This document shows, one piece after another, positions 16,227 to 24,432 of a stretch of 64,000 bases of DNA. A program made the translations under genes and the position numbers. How positions within the stretch are numbered: the stretch's first letter is position 1; each line of letters opens with the position of its first letter. The DNA is from an uncultured Collinsella sp. (GTDB taxonomy: Bacteria; Actinomycetota; Coriobacteriia; Coriobacteriales; Coriobacteriaceae): contig CABRHS010000010.1 in the NCBI GenBank assembly GCA_902470815.1, positions 1-64,000 of the forward strand. Direction: 5' to 3'. The notes beneath the pieces are model-generated. The model saw nothing but the letters and a program-made list of their open reading frames with translations. It searched no databases and was not told where the DNA came from.

Positions 16227-17693
16227 ATGAAGATCTACAACAGCGCCACCCACCAAAAAGAGGACTTCCGTCCCATCGAGGAGGGCAAGGTCCGCATGTA
16301 CGTGTGCGGCCCCACCGTGTACGACAACATCCACATCGGCAACGCCCGCACCTTCATCAGTTTCGACGTGATCCGCCGTTGGCTCATCGCGAGCGGCTAC
16401 GAGGTCACCTTCGCCCAGAACCTCACCGACGTGGATGACAAGATCATCAACCGCGCCAATGAGCAGGGTCGCTCCGCCGAGGAGGTCGCAACCGAGTTCT
16501 CGGACAAGTTCATCGGCGTCATGCGCGCCGCCAACGTGCTCGACCCGGACGTGCGCCCTCGCGCCACCAAGGAGATCGGTGCCATGATCGGCATGATCAA
16601 GACGCTGATCGAGGGCGGCCACGCCTATGCGGCCGACAACGGCGACGTGTACTTCTCCGTGCGCAGCGACCCCAATTACGGCGAGGTCTCCGGTCGCAAC
16701 ATCGACGACCTCATGGTCGGCGCGCGCATCGAGGAGAACGAGGACAAGCGCGATCCTCTCGACTTCGCCCTGTGGAAGGCCGCCAAGCCCGGTGAGCCCT
16801 CCTGGAAGAGCCCCTGGGGCGAGGGGCGCCCCGGCTGGCACACCGAGTGCGCCGCGATGGTCCACCGCTACTTGGGCACTCCCATCGACATTCACGGCGG
16901 CGGCTCCGACTTGGCCTTCCCGCATCACGAGAACGAGTGCGCCCAGGCAACCTGCGCCTGGCACGAGGGCTTCTCCAACACCTGGATGCACACGGGCATG
17001 CTGCTCGTGGACGGTGAGAAGATGAGCAAGAGCCTGGGCAACTTCTTCACCCTGGCCGAGGTGCTCGAGAAGCACTCCGCTGCGGCCTTGCGCCTGCTCA
17101 TGCTGCAGACCCACTACCGCAGCCCGCTCGACTTCTCCTGGGAGCGCCTCGAGGGCGCCGAGAACTCGCTCGCGCGCATCGCCGGCACCTGCCGCAACCT
17201 CAAGTGGGCGGCCGACCACGCGGAGGGGGAGCCGAACGCCGAGCTCGCCGATGCGCTGACCGCCGCCATGGAAAAGGCCGCCGCCGACTACGAGGCCTGC
17301 ATGGATGACGACTTCAACACCGCCGGCGCCGTGGCCGCCTACTTCCAGCTCGTGACCGAGGCCAACAAGTATCTCGAGCAGGCCGCCGGTGCCGTGGACG
17401 AGGACGCCGCGCGCGTCTGCGCCGCCGTGATCAGCGGTGCGCTCGCGCAGCTGGGCGTCAAGCTTCCCGTGATCGAGGAGCCGCTGCCCGCCGAGCTCGC
17501 CGCCATCGCCGCGGATCTCGTGGGCTTTGAGGGGGAAGACGTGGACGCCGCCGCCGAGGCCATCCTCGCGGCGCGCGCGGAGGCCCGTGCCGCAAAGGAT
17601 TGGGGCGCTGCCGATGCCATCCGCGATCGCCTGAAGGACCTGGGCCTCGCCATCGAGGACACGTCCGCCGGTTCCCGCATCAAGCGGGCCTAG
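16227..17693 (+). CDS. cysS: Cysteinyl-tRNA synthetase
   Basis: A class I synthetase charging tRNA-Cys. The 488-residue protein has the YVCGPTVYD zinc/cysteine site, HIGN (residues 36-39) as the HIGH motif, HTECAAM and HGGGSDLAFPHHENE with further zinc ligands, and KMSKS at 265-269. The C-terminal half is helical, with Ala/Glu-rich stretches as usual. AAGGAG precedes the ATG at 16227. The position before rlmB and yacP matches Bacillus and relatives, but the usual mini-RNase III gene between cysS and rlmB is missing here. Confidence 0.97.
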   Translation: MKIYNSATHQKEDFRPIEEGKVRMYVCGPTVYDNIHIGNARTFISFDVIRRWLIASGYEVTFAQNLTDVDDKIINRANEQGRSAEEVATEFSDKFIGVMRAANVLDPDVRPRATKEIGAMIGMIKTLIEGGHAYAADNGDVYFSVRSDPNYGEVSGRNIDDLMVGARIEENEDKRDPLDFALWKAAKPGEPSWKSPWGEGRPGWHTECAAMVHRYLGTPIDIHGGGSDLAFPHHENECAQATCAWHEGFSNTWMHTGMLLVDGEKMSKSLGNFFTLAEVLEKHSAAALRLLMLQTHYRSPLDFSWERLEGAENSLARIAGTCRNLKWAADHAEGEPNAELADALTAAMEKAAADYEACMDDDFNTAGAVAAYFQLVTEANKYLEQAAGAVDEDAARVCAAVISGALAQLGVKLPVIEEPLPAELAAIAADLVGFEGEDVDAAAEAILAARAEARAAKDWGAADAIRDRLKDLGLAIEDTSAGSRIKRA

Positions 17694-17698
17694 CCCGC

Positions 17699-17780
17699 GC
17701 CTCGATGTAGGGGGTCCCCGTATCGAGGCGAGCGTCAACGCGAAGCGCCGCGCCGCATCCGGTTGTTCGGGTGCGGCGCG
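17699..17780 (+). terminator. Two consecutive hairpins after cysS
   Basis: GCCTCGAT (17699-17706) pairs with ATCGAGGC (17722-17729), and CGCGCCGCA (17749-17757) pairs with TGCGGCGCG (17772-17780), with an inner CCG/CGG. Neither has a T tract, so classic termination is unproven. Confidence 0.4.
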
Positions 17781-17817
17781 TGTGTAAATTGGGGACGAGT
17801 GCATTTTGCACGACGGG
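17781..17817. repeat. Degenerate relative of the 35-nt palindromic unit
   Basis: TGTGTAAATTGGGG followed by a short GTGC...GCAC dyad and GGGATGTG resembles the units at 2808-2906 but is diverged and single. It lies just before the rlmB ribosome site. Confidence 0.4.
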
Positions 17818-17860
17818 ATGTGACAATGTCAGCGAGTGAACCGCATTGAAAGGGGCCGAG

Positions 17861-18787
17861 ATGGCACAGAAGAAGCGCCCGCAAAAGGGCGGCGAATATC
17901 AGGGCAAGCCGAAGCGCGGGTCCGACGGCCGCGCGAGGGGCGCGCAGGGTCGCGGGGCCGGGCCTGCCGCCCAGCAGCGCTCGTCCCAATCGCCTCGGAC
18001 TCAGCAGGCCACGGCGCCACAGCGGCGTGACGTCCACGCCGCCGAGGGCAACTACATAGAGGGGCGACGCGCCGCGTTCGAGGCGCTGCGCACCGGGTTT
18101 CCCATCAAGCGCGCCCTTATCGCCCAGGGCGTGGAGAGCGAGCAGGCGATCCGCGACCTGCTCGCCGGTCTCGGCGACGCCGGCGTGAGCGTCAAGAGCG
18201 TGCCGCGAGCACAGCTCGACGCCATCTCGAGCCATGGCGCGCATCAGGGTATCGTGCTCGAGGTGGGCAAGTTCCCCTATGCCGACCTCTCTGACATCAT
18301 CGCCGCCGCCCCGGCCGACGCACCCGCCCTCGTGGTGGTTCTCGACCATGTCACCGACGCCGGCAATTTCGGCGCCATCGTGCGTTCGGCCGAAGTTGTG
18401 GGCGCCGCGGGCGTGGTGATCCCCAACAAGCGCTCCGCCGAGGTCGCCGTCGCGACGTACAAGACGTCCGCGGGCGCCGTCATGCACCTGCCCATCGCTC
18501 AGGTGCCCAACATCGCCCGGGCGCTTGAGGACCTCAAGTCCGCCGGTTTTTGGGTGGGCGGGGCCACGGAGCACGCCGATGACGTGTGCTGGGATGCCCC
18601 GTTCGAGGGCCGTGTGGCGCTCGTCATGGGGTCTGAGGGCGACGGCATCTCCCGTTTGGTTCTCGATACCTGCGATTTCACCACAAAGTTGCCGCAGCGC
18701 GGGGCCACCGAGAGCCTTAATGTGGCCCAGGCGGCAACGGCGCTGTGCTTCGAGTGGATGCGTCGTAACCGCGCAGCGCTCGGATAG
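17861..18787 (+). CDS. rlmB: 23S rRNA 2'-O-methyltransferase RlmB (TrmH/SpoU family)
   Basis: Methylates a ribose in domain V of 23S rRNA (G2251 in E. coli) using SAM. The 308-residue protein starts with about 60 disordered, basic residues, then the substrate-binding domain beginning at GRRAAFEALR. The SPOUT catalytic domain carries motif 1 (NFGAIVRSAEVVGA), motif 2 (VMGSEGDGIS) and motif 3 (SLNVAQAATALCF), which form the trefoil knot. GAAAGGGG precedes the ATG at 17861; a TTG at 17846 is less likely. yacP follows after 67 bases, the same order as in Bacillus. TrmH-family target choice is never certain from sequence alone. Confidence 0.9.
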   Translation: MAQKKRPQKGGEYQGKPKRGSDGRARGAQGRGAGPAAQQRSSQSPRTQQATAPQRRDVHAAEGNYIEGRRAAFEALRTGFPIKRALIAQGVESEQAIRDLLAGLGDAGVSVKSVPRAQLDAISSHGAHQGIVLEVGKFPYADLSDIIAAAPADAPALVVVLDHVTDAGNFGAIVRSAEVVGAAGVVIPNKRSAEVAVATYKTSAGAVMHLPIAQVPNIARALEDLKSAGFWVGGATEHADDVCWDAPFEGRVALVMGSEGDGISRLVLDTCDFTTKLPQRGATESLNVAQAATALCFEWMRRNRAALG

Positions 18788-18854
18788 GCCGCGAACGCGG
18801 TTTGCCCGCATGGTAGTCGGATATGTCCCCACCGGGGATAGGGAGAAGAGGGTC

Positions 18855-19544
18855 GTGACCAAGAAGAATCGTCAAAAATCAAAGGCAAAGCGTTTTGGCG
18901 AGGGCTCTGCCAAGTCGATCGTCGATGCGAGCACGTATGGCGTGGGCAACGCGTTCGCCGGGCTCGCGCCGTCGACATCGCCCATCCCGCCGCGCGGTGC
19001 GCGGTCCGGGAAAAAGGAGCTTTTGGTCGTGGACGGCTACAACGTCATCCACGCCACGCCGAAGTACGAGCGCCTGATGTTCGACCGGGGCGATCACCCC
19101 TATTCGAGTGACGTTTACGAACGCGCCCGAACGGCGCTCATCGGAGACGTGGCCGCGTTCGCCGGCCGTCAGTATGAGGCGGTCGTCGTGTTCGACGCCG
19201 CGGGCAACGTGTCCCCGGACCGTCCCAACCTCCCGCAGGGCGGCGTGCGCATAGAGTTCTCCCCCACGGGCGTGACGGCGGACACGGTCATCCAGGACCT
19301 CTGCACCCGTGCGCGGGAAGAGGGAAGGGCGTGCTCCGTGGTGACGAGCGACGCGATGATCCAGGCGACCGTCATGGGCCATGGCGTCACGCGCATCTCG
19401 GCCCGTATGCTCGTTGAGGAGATTGAGGACATGAACCGCGATTTCGAGCGGGCCCGCGAGGAGAACGTCGACATCAAGCTCACGTTGGGCAGCCGCCTGA
19501 GCCCTGAGTCGCTCGCAAAGCTCAAATCCTTGCGCGGTCGTTAG
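18855..19544 (+). CDS. yacP: NYN-domain ribosome-associated ribonuclease (YacP/Rae1)
   Basis: A PIN-like endonuclease; in B. subtilis Rae1 cuts mRNA at the ribosomal A site. This 229-residue version has a basic N-terminal tail of about 55 residues, then LLVVDGYNVIHA with the first acidic residue, VVVFDAAGN, the TADTVIQDL helix and VVTSDAMIQ with further acidic residues. The start is GTG at 18855, with GGGAGAAGAGG just upstream. No ATG fits. Its position after rlmB matches Bacillota, although sigH, which usually follows, is absent. Confidence 0.88.
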   Translation: MTKKNRQKSKAKRFGEGSAKSIVDASTYGVGNAFAGLAPSTSPIPPRGARSGKKELLVVDGYNVIHATPKYERLMFDRGDHPYSSDVYERARTALIGDVAAFAGRQYEAVVVFDAAGNVSPDRPNLPQGGVRIEFSPTGVTADTVIQDLCTRAREEGRACSVVTSDAMIQATVMGHGVTRISARMLVEEIEDMNRDFERAREENVDIKLTLGSRLSPESLAKLKSLRGR

Positions 19545-19590
19545 ACCTCGGCTATCCTAAACAGGCTTTGCGCGCGCGAGCGCCCGAAGT

Positions 19591-19665
19591 GCCAGCGTGG
19601 CTCAACGGTAGAGCAACGGATTTGTAATCCGTTGGTTGCGGGTTCGATTCCTGTCGCTGGCTCCA
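19591..19665 (+). tRNA. tRNA-Thr (anticodon TGT)
   Basis: Acceptor GCCAGCG / CGCTGGC, D arm GCTC...GAGC, anticodon stem ACGGA/TCCGT with loop TTTGTAA, T arm TTCGATT, encoded CCA. It reads ACA. Confidence 0.95.
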
Positions 19666-19676
19666 TAGAAGTGCCG

Positions 19677-19711
19677 CAGGCCAAGCTCGAAAGATGCTTG
19701 GCCTGTTTTTG
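19677..19711 (+). terminator. Terminator after tRNA-Thr
   Basis: CAGGCCAAGC (19677-19686) pairs with GCTTGGCCTG (19696-19705), followed by TTTTTG. From 19712 to 19897 nothing recognisable is seen. Confidence 0.9.
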
Positions 19712-19897
19712 TATCGGCCGAAATGCCGCCACGGTAGGGCCAGTGTGCTGCATCACGATGGAGCATGCCCTCGGCGATCGAAGCTAGATGGGGGCCAGAA
19801 TGAGGGCCAGCTTCTTTATCACAGGTCGTACATATGTCCAATAAGGCCTTTTACCTGCAATGCGATACGCCCGGGCACGTGTATATGAAAGCTTTTG

Positions 19898-19927
19898 TTG
19901 ACACGGTTAGTTGGCACGTTTTATTAT
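19898..19927 (+). promoter_or_regulatory. Strong promoter of the tRNA-tuf operon
   Basis: Consensus TTGACA (19898-19903), an 18-base spacer and TATTAT (19922-19927), about 60 bases before tRNA-Tyr. Confidence 0.85.
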
Positions 19928-19989
19928 TCCATTCGCTCGAGCACGGGACACCGCGAACAGCGAGGAAGCGTGAGCGAGTTTGACAGACT

Positions 19990-20073
19990 GGGGATGTGGC
20001 ACAGCGGCAACTGCGGCGGACTGTAAATCCGCTCCCTCTGGGTTCATAGGTTCGAGTCCTATCATCCCCACCA
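19990..20073 (+). tRNA. tRNA-Tyr (anticodon GTA)
   Basis: Acceptor GGGGATG / CATCCCC, anticodon loop CTGTAAA, a long variable arm as expected for bacterial tRNA-Tyr, and encoded CCA. Confidence 0.95.
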
Positions 20074-20078
20074 GTCAG

Positions 20079-20154
20079 GCCTGTATAGCTCAGTCGGTAG
20101 AGCACTTCGTTGGTAACGAAGAGGTCACCAGTTCAAGTCTGGTTGCAGGCTCCA
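20079..20154 (+). tRNA. tRNA-Thr (anticodon GGT)
   Basis: Acceptor GCCTGTA / TGCAGGC, anticodon stem CTTCG/CGAAG with loop TTGGTAA, T arm TTCAAGT, encoded CCA. It lies five bases after tRNA-Tyr. Confidence 0.95.
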
Positions 20155-20159
20155 TCTCT

Positions 20160-20236
20160 GGCGGTGTAGCTCAGTTGGTCAGAGCGCACGGTTCATACCC
20201 GTGTTGTCACTGGTTCGAATCCAGTCACCGCTACCA
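20160..20236 (+). tRNA. tRNA-Met (anticodon CAT), elongator type
   Basis: Anticodon stem CACGG/CCGTG with loop TTCATAC, D arm GCTC...GAGC, T arm TTCGAAT and encoded CCA. The acceptor pairs GGCGGTG with CACCGCT, a G-U closing pair rather than the C-A mismatch of initiators. A CAT anticodon could also be tRNA-Ile2 after lysidine modification, but the loop and context favour elongator Met. Confidence 0.88.
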
Positions 20237-20246
20237 GGTAACTAGG

Positions 20247-20310
20247 GCGGCTTCCGAGGAAACGAGGAGGCCGCTTAAGTTAAGTAGGGACATGCTCCAA
20301 AAGAGGAGCA
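20247..20310 (+). promoter_or_regulatory. Two hairpins in the tuf leader
   Basis: GCGGCTTCC/GGAGGCCGC (20247-20274) and TGCTCC/GGAGCA (20293-20310, followed by CCTTTTCC) lie between tRNA-Met and the tuf ribosome site. They may mark tRNA-mRNA processing or mild attenuation. Confidence 0.45.
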
Positions 20311-20332
20311 CCTTTTCCAGAAGGAGGGCTTC

Positions 20333-21523
20333 ATGGCCAAGGAAAAGTTCGAGCGCACTAAGCCGCATGTTAACATCGGCACCATCGGTCACGTTGACCA
20401 CGGTAAGACGACCCTGACCGCCGCCATCACCAAGACTCTGTCTGAGACCGAGGGCTGCAAGGCCGACTTCACCGCCTTCGAGAACATCGACAAGGCTCCC
20501 GAGGAGCGCGAGCGCGGCATCACGATCTCCGTCTCCCACGTCGAGTACGAGACTGCCAGCCGCCACTACGCTCACGTTGACTGCCCCGGCCACGCCGACT
20601 ACGTCAAGAACATGATCTCCGGTGCTGCTCAGATGGACGGCGCTATCCTGGTTATCGCCGCCACCGACGGCCCGATGGCCCAGACCCGCGAGCACATCCT
20701 GCTCGCCCGTCAGGTCGGCGTGCCCTACATCGTTGTCTTCCTGAACAAGTGCGACATGGTCGACGACGACGAGCTCATCGACCTCGTCGAGATGGAGACC
20801 CGCGACCTCCTCTCCGAGTACGAGTTCCCGGGTGACGACCTGCCGATCATCCGCGGTTCCGCTCTCGGCGCCCTCAACGGCGAGGAGAAGTGGATGAACT
20901 CCGTCCGCGAGCTCATGGCCGCCATCGACGAGTACATCCCCACGCCTGAGCGTGACAACGAGAAGCCCTTCCTCATGGCCGTCGAGGACGTCATGACCAT
21001 TTCCGGTCGTGGTACCGTCGCCACCGGTCGTGTCGAGCGCGGCGAGCTCAAGCTCAACGACAACGTCGAGATCGTCGGCATCAAGGAGACCAAGTCCACG
21101 GTCTGCACCGGCATCGAGATGTTCCGTAAGTCCATGGACTTCTGCGAGGCTGGCGACAACGTCGGTCTGCTGCTCCGCGGCATCAAGCGCGAGGAGATCG
21201 AGCGCGGCCAGGTTCTCTGCAAGCCCGGCTCCGTCACCCCTCACACCAAGTTCACCGGTGAGATCTACGTCCTGACCAAGGACGAGGGTGGCCGTCACAC
21301 CCCGTTCTTCGATGGTTACCGTCCTCAGTTCTACTTCCGTACCACCGACGTGACCGGTACCGTGAAGCTGCCCGAGGGCACCGAGATGGCCATGCCTGGT
21401 GACCACATCACCATCACCGGCGAGCTCATCCACCCGATCGCCATGGAGGAGGGCCTGCGCTTCGCTATCCGCGAGGGTGGCCACACCGTGGGTTCCGGTA
21501 TCGTCTCCACCATCATCGAGTAA
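20333..21523 (+). CDS. tuf: Elongation factor Tu
   Basis: A GTPase that carries aminoacyl-tRNA to the ribosome. The 396-residue protein has P-loop GHVDHGKT (residues 19-26), the RGITIS switch I segment, DCPGHADY, NKCDMVDDDE for guanine recognition and GSALGAL, then domains 2 and 3. Compared with neighbours, codon use is more strongly biased and less GC-saturated (many GGT, GTT and CGT codons), as expected of a very highly expressed gene. AAGGAGG precedes the ATG. It is co-transcribed with the three upstream tRNAs. Confidence 0.99.
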   Translation: MAKEKFERTKPHVNIGTIGHVDHGKTTLTAAITKTLSETEGCKADFTAFENIDKAPEERERGITISVSHVEYETASRHYAHVDCPGHADYVKNMISGAAQMDGAILVIAATDGPMAQTREHILLARQVGVPYIVVFLNKCDMVDDDELIDLVEMETRDLLSEYEFPGDDLPIIRGSALGALNGEEKWMNSVRELMAAIDEYIPTPERDNEKPFLMAVEDVMTISGRGTVATGRVERGELKLNDNVEIVGIKETKSTVCTGIEMFRKSMDFCEAGDNVGLLLRGIKREEIERGQVLCKPGSVTPHTKFTGEIYVLTKDEGGRHTPFFDGYRPQFYFRTTDVTGTVKLPEGTEMAMPGDHITITGELIHPIAMEEGLRFAIREGGHTVGSGIVSTIIE

Positions 21524-21556
21524 CTTCAGTTACCCGCTGATCTAGGCGTGCTTGTA

Positions 21557-21591
21557 GGACCCGGCGCCGCAATTGGTGCCGGGTCCTTTTC
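21557..21591 (+). terminator. Terminator after tuf
   Basis: GGACCCGGC pairs with GCCGGGTCC, followed by TTTT. Confidence 0.88.
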
Positions 21592-21723
21592 GTGCCATGT
21601 TGGCAAAGCCATGCCGCATGGTATCGGTATTCCCGTATCTGCGCTGCGTATGGGCGCGTTCGTATCGAATGCGAACGAGTTGTGAATCTCGTTTGCAGAA
21701 TAGATGCGGTAATACCGTTGGCA

Positions 21724-21753
21724 TTGACAGCGATACCAACCTGATGGTATTGT
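21724..21753 (+). promoter_or_regulatory. Promoter for rpmG-tRNA-Trp-secE-nusG
   Basis: TTGACA (21724-21729), an 18-base spacer and TATTGT (21748-21753), about 45 bases before rpmG. Confidence 0.8.
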
Positions 21754-21799
21754 TAGCGACCGTGCCCGCACACAGGGCAGTACATGGAGGTTTAGATAC

Positions 21800-21949
21800 A
21801 TGCGCACTATGGTTACCCTGGCTTGCACCGAGTGCAAGCGTCGTAATTACACGACCACCAAGAACAAGGCAAACATGCCTGATCGCATGGAGATCAAGAA
21901 GTATTGCCCCTGGTGCAAGAAGCACACGCTGCACAAGGAGACCCGCTAG
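21800..21949 (+). CDS. rpmG: 50S ribosomal protein L33
   Basis: A 49-residue protein beginning MRTMVTLACTEC. Two CxxC pairs (CTEC and CPWC) form a zinc ribbon, so this is the zinc-binding C+ type of L33, followed by the Lys/His-rich tail. GGAGG precedes the ATG at 21800. It is short and easily missed by length cut-offs. Its place upstream of tRNA-Trp and secE is the conserved Gram-positive arrangement. Confidence 0.96.
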   Translation: MRTMVTLACTECKRRNYTTTKNKANMPDRMEIKKYCPWCKKHTLHKETR

Positions 21950-21963
21950 TCTCTTTAGCATAC

Positions 21964-22039
<76 letters not shown>

Positions 22040-22049
22040 GTCTTTAATC

Positions 22050-22078
22050 CGTAAGCCTCTTCGGAGGCTTACGTTTTC
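22050..22078 (+). terminator. Hairpin with T run between tRNA-Trp and secE
   Basis: CGTAAGCCTC pairs with GAGGCTTACG around a TTCG tetraloop, followed by TTTTCT. It could end most tRNA transcripts while letting some read through into secE. Confidence 0.75.
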
Positions 22079-22113
22079 TAATGTATAGGCGCACTGCGCG
22101 GAGGTAAGCCATC

Positions 22114-22371
22114 ATGGCAAACAAGAAGAGCACCAAGTCGCCCGAGAAGGCGAAGAAGGCCGAGAAGAAGCCCGGCCTCATCGCCCGTGCCAAGGCTTAC
22201 ATGGCCTCTGTTCGCTCCGAGATGAAGCGCGTCGTGTGGCCCACCAAGAGCGAGCTTATCAACTACACCGTCGCCGTCTGCGCTTCGCTGGTTGTCGTCG
22301 GCGTCGCGATCGCTCTTCTTGATATCGTCATCGGCGAGGGTCTTGTGCTCTTCGCTAGCCTGAGGGGGTAA
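22114..22371 (+). CDS. secE: Preprotein translocase subunit SecE
   Basis: A small clamp subunit of the SecYEG channel. The 85-residue protein has a Lys-rich start, the conserved amphipathic segment SVRSEMKRVVWPTKSEL and one membrane helix (about residues 49-72). This is the short, single-helix Gram-positive form. The stop overlaps the spacing to nusG by only three bases, so translation is likely coupled. Codon use is typical of highly expressed genes. Confidence 0.96.
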   Translation: MANKKSTKSPEKAKKAEKKPGLIARAKAYMASVRSEMKRVVWPTKSELINYTVAVCASLVVVGVAIALLDIVIGEGLVLFASLRG

Positions 22372-22374
22372 GAG

Positions 22375-22914
22375 ATGTCCAAGCGCTGGTACGTCATCCA
22401 CACTTACTCTGGGTACGAGAATCGCGTCAAGTCCGACCTCGAGCATCGCATCGAGACCATGGGCATGCAGGATCGTATCTTCGACATCCAGATTCCCATG
22501 GAGCGCGTCACCGAGCTCAAGGAGGGCGGTAAGCGCGACGAGAAGGACGTCAAGATTTTCCCGGGTTACGTCTTGGTCCGCATGGAGATGGACGATGATG
22601 CCTGGACGTGTGTTCGCAACACTCCCGGCGTTACCGGTTTTCTTGGCGGCAGCGGCAAGCCCGCCCCGCTTTCTCGCGATGAGTACAACAAGATGATGCG
22701 CAAGTCTGACAAGGACGGTGCCGCTCCCAAGCGTGCTGTCGTCGATATCGAGGTCGGCACTTCCGTCCGCGTCATTTCCGGCCCGCTCTCCGATTTCGAC
22801 GGCAAGGTCTCCGAGGTCATGCCTGAGGCCGCAAAGGTCAAGGTCACTCTCATGATTTTCGGTCGCGAGACGCCCGTCGAGCTCAGCTTTGACCAGATCA
22901 CGGTCATCGCGTAG
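22375..22914 (+). CDS. nusG: Transcription termination/antitermination protein NusG
   Basis: Binds RNA polymerase and links it to ribosomes or Rho. The 179-residue protein has the NGN domain, from KRWYVIHTYSGYENRV to PGYVLVRMEMDDDAW and the TPGVTGFLG segment. The C-terminal KOW domain includes VRVISGPLSDFDGKVSEV. Length is normal. It follows secE directly and precedes rplK by 123 bases, the standard order. No unusual insertions were seen. Confidence 0.98.
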   Translation: MSKRWYVIHTYSGYENRVKSDLEHRIETMGMQDRIFDIQIPMERVTELKEGGKRDEKDVKIFPGYVLVRMEMDDDAWTCVRNTPGVTGFLGGSGKPAPLSRDEYNKMMRKSDKDGAAPKRAVVDIEVGTSVRVISGPLSDFDGKVSEVMPEAAKVKVTLMIFGRETPVELSFDQITVIA

Positions 22915-23037
22915 CATTTCCGTTGTTTGTCCGCGCTTGAGCGCTTCGGTCCCGACCGCTCATCGGTGTCCGTGCTTCTAGCGAACGTGCGCTGACGATA
23001 TTTGATTCAGACGCTTCACGTTAAAGGAAGGTGTGAC

Positions 23038-23466
23038 ATGGCAGAGAAGAAGATCGCCACCGTCATCAAGCTTCAGATTCCGGCCGGCCAGGCCAACCCG
23101 GCTCCTCCGGTGGGTCCTGCCCTCGGTGCCGCCCAGGTCAACATCATGCAGTTCTGCCAGGCGTTCAACGCCGCCACGCAGGACAAGATGGGTGACATCA
23201 TCCCGGTCGTCATCACCGTCTTCGAGGATCGTACCTTCGACTTCGTGTGCAAGACTCCGCCGGCGGCTCACCTCATCAAGAAGGAGCTCAAGCTCAAGGG
23301 CGGCTCCGCTGTTCCTCAGCGCGACAAGGTCGGTCAGCTCACCGACGAGCAGCTCACCAAGATCGCCGAGATCAAGATGCCGGACCTCAATGCCAATGAC
23401 ATTGACGCCGCCAAGAAGATCGTCGCCGGTACCGCCCGCTCCATGGGCGTGACCATCGCCGAGTAA
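23038..23466 (+). CDS. rplK: 50S ribosomal protein L11
   Basis: Part of the GTPase-associated centre of 23S rRNA. The 142-residue protein has KLQIPAGQANPAPPVGPALG at the N-terminus and the rRNA-binding C-terminal domain with KMPDLNAND and GTARSMGV. The ATG at 23038 follows AAAGGAAGG; an in-frame ATG at 23002 would add 12 unlikely residues. rplA follows after 97 bases. Confidence 0.98.
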   Translation: MAEKKIATVIKLQIPAGQANPAPPVGPALGAAQVNIMQFCQAFNAATQDKMGDIIPVVITVFEDRTFDFVCKTPPAAHLIKKELKLKGGSAVPQRDKVGQLTDEQLTKIAEIKMPDLNANDIDAAKKIVAGTARSMGVTIAE

Positions 23467-23563
23467 CTGAACTCGGTCTCTTTACGGTAACTCGCGCGCC
23501 AATCGGGTGCGTGACTGATGTGGGAGGGGCGCGACCCCGTATGCACCACAGGAGGTAATACGT

Positions 23564-24274
23564 ATGGCTACTAAGCACGGCAAGAAGTTCCGCGAGGCCG
23601 CTACCAAGGTCGACCGCGCTTCCGTCTACAGCCCGCTCGAGGCTGTCAAGCTCGTCAAGGAGATGGCTTCCGCCAACTTCGACGAGACCGTCGAGGCGCA
23701 CTTCCGCCTTGGTATCGACACCCGCAAGGCCGATCAGAACATCCGCGGCTCCATCTCCCTGCCCCACGGCACCGGCAAGACCGTTCGCGTCGCCGTGTTC
23801 GCCGAGGGTGCCCAGGCTGAGCAGGCTGCCGAGGCCGGCGCCGACGTCATCGGTTCTGATGAGCTCATCGCCCAGATCCAGAAGGGCGAGATTAACTTTG
23901 ACGCCGCTATCGCCACCCCGATGATGATGGCCAAGGTCGGTCGCATCGGTAAGATCCTCGGCCCCCGTGGTCTTATGCCCAACCCCAAGCTCGGCACTGT
24001 GACCATGGACGTCGCCAAGATGGTTGGCGAGCTGAAGGCCGGTCGTGTGGAGTACCGCGCCGACCGCTACGGCATCTGCCACGTCCCGCTGGGTCGCGTC
24101 TCCTTCGATGACCAGAAGCTCGTCGAGAACTACGCCGCCCTCTACACCGAGATCCTCCGCGTCAAGCCGGCTTCCGCCAAGGGCAAGTACGTAAAGAGCA
24201 TCTCCGTCTCCTCCACCATGGGCCCCGGCGTCAAGGTCGACTCCGCCGTCCAGCGCAACTTCATGGAGGCCTAA
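23564..24274 (+). CDS. rplA: 50S ribosomal protein L1
   Basis: Forms the L1 stalk and in many bacteria represses its own rplK-rplA transcript. The 236-residue protein has the two-domain L1 fold, with HGKKFREA at the start and the signature GKILGPRGLMPNPKLGTV. GGAGG precedes the ATG. Unusually, rplJ and rplL do not follow; a terminator stands 30 bases later and they occur 20 kb away at 44.6 kb. Confidence 0.98.
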   Translation: MATKHGKKFREAATKVDRASVYSPLEAVKLVKEMASANFDETVEAHFRLGIDTRKADQNIRGSISLPHGTGKTVRVAVFAEGAQAEQAAEAGADVIGSDELIAQIQKGEINFDAAIATPMMMAKVGRIGKILGPRGLMPNPKLGTVTMDVAKMVGELKAGRVEYRADRYGICHVPLGRVSFDDQKLVENYAALYTEILRVKPASAKGKYVKSISVSSTMGPGVKVDSAVQRNFMEA

Positions 24275-24303
24275 GCGATATCTCGCTTAACCCATTGACT
24301 CGG

Positions 24304-24338
24304 AAACCCGGTCCGTCTCATCGGACCGGGTTTTTCTT
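24304..24338 (+). terminator. Terminator after rplA
   Basis: A perfect 12-bp stem (24304-24315 with 24322-24333) with loop TCTCAT, ending in a TTTTT run and CTT. Confidence 0.93.
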
Positions 24339-24360
24339 ACCGTTCTGAAATCTATGACAT

Positions 24361-24395
24361 AGTACATCGACAGACAAAGTACTCTGATATAAAAT
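24361..24395 (+). promoter_or_regulatory. Promoter with possible PadR operator
   Basis: TCGACA (24367-24372), a 17-base spacer and TAAAAT (24390-24395). An inverted repeat AGTAC-N13-GTACT (24361-24383) overlaps it, similar in type to PadR operators, suggesting self-repression. This is an inference from the layout. Confidence 0.5.
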
Positions 24396-24432
24396 GCAGG
24401 CAAAGATAACCGATTGGTAAGGAGGTGTCGAT

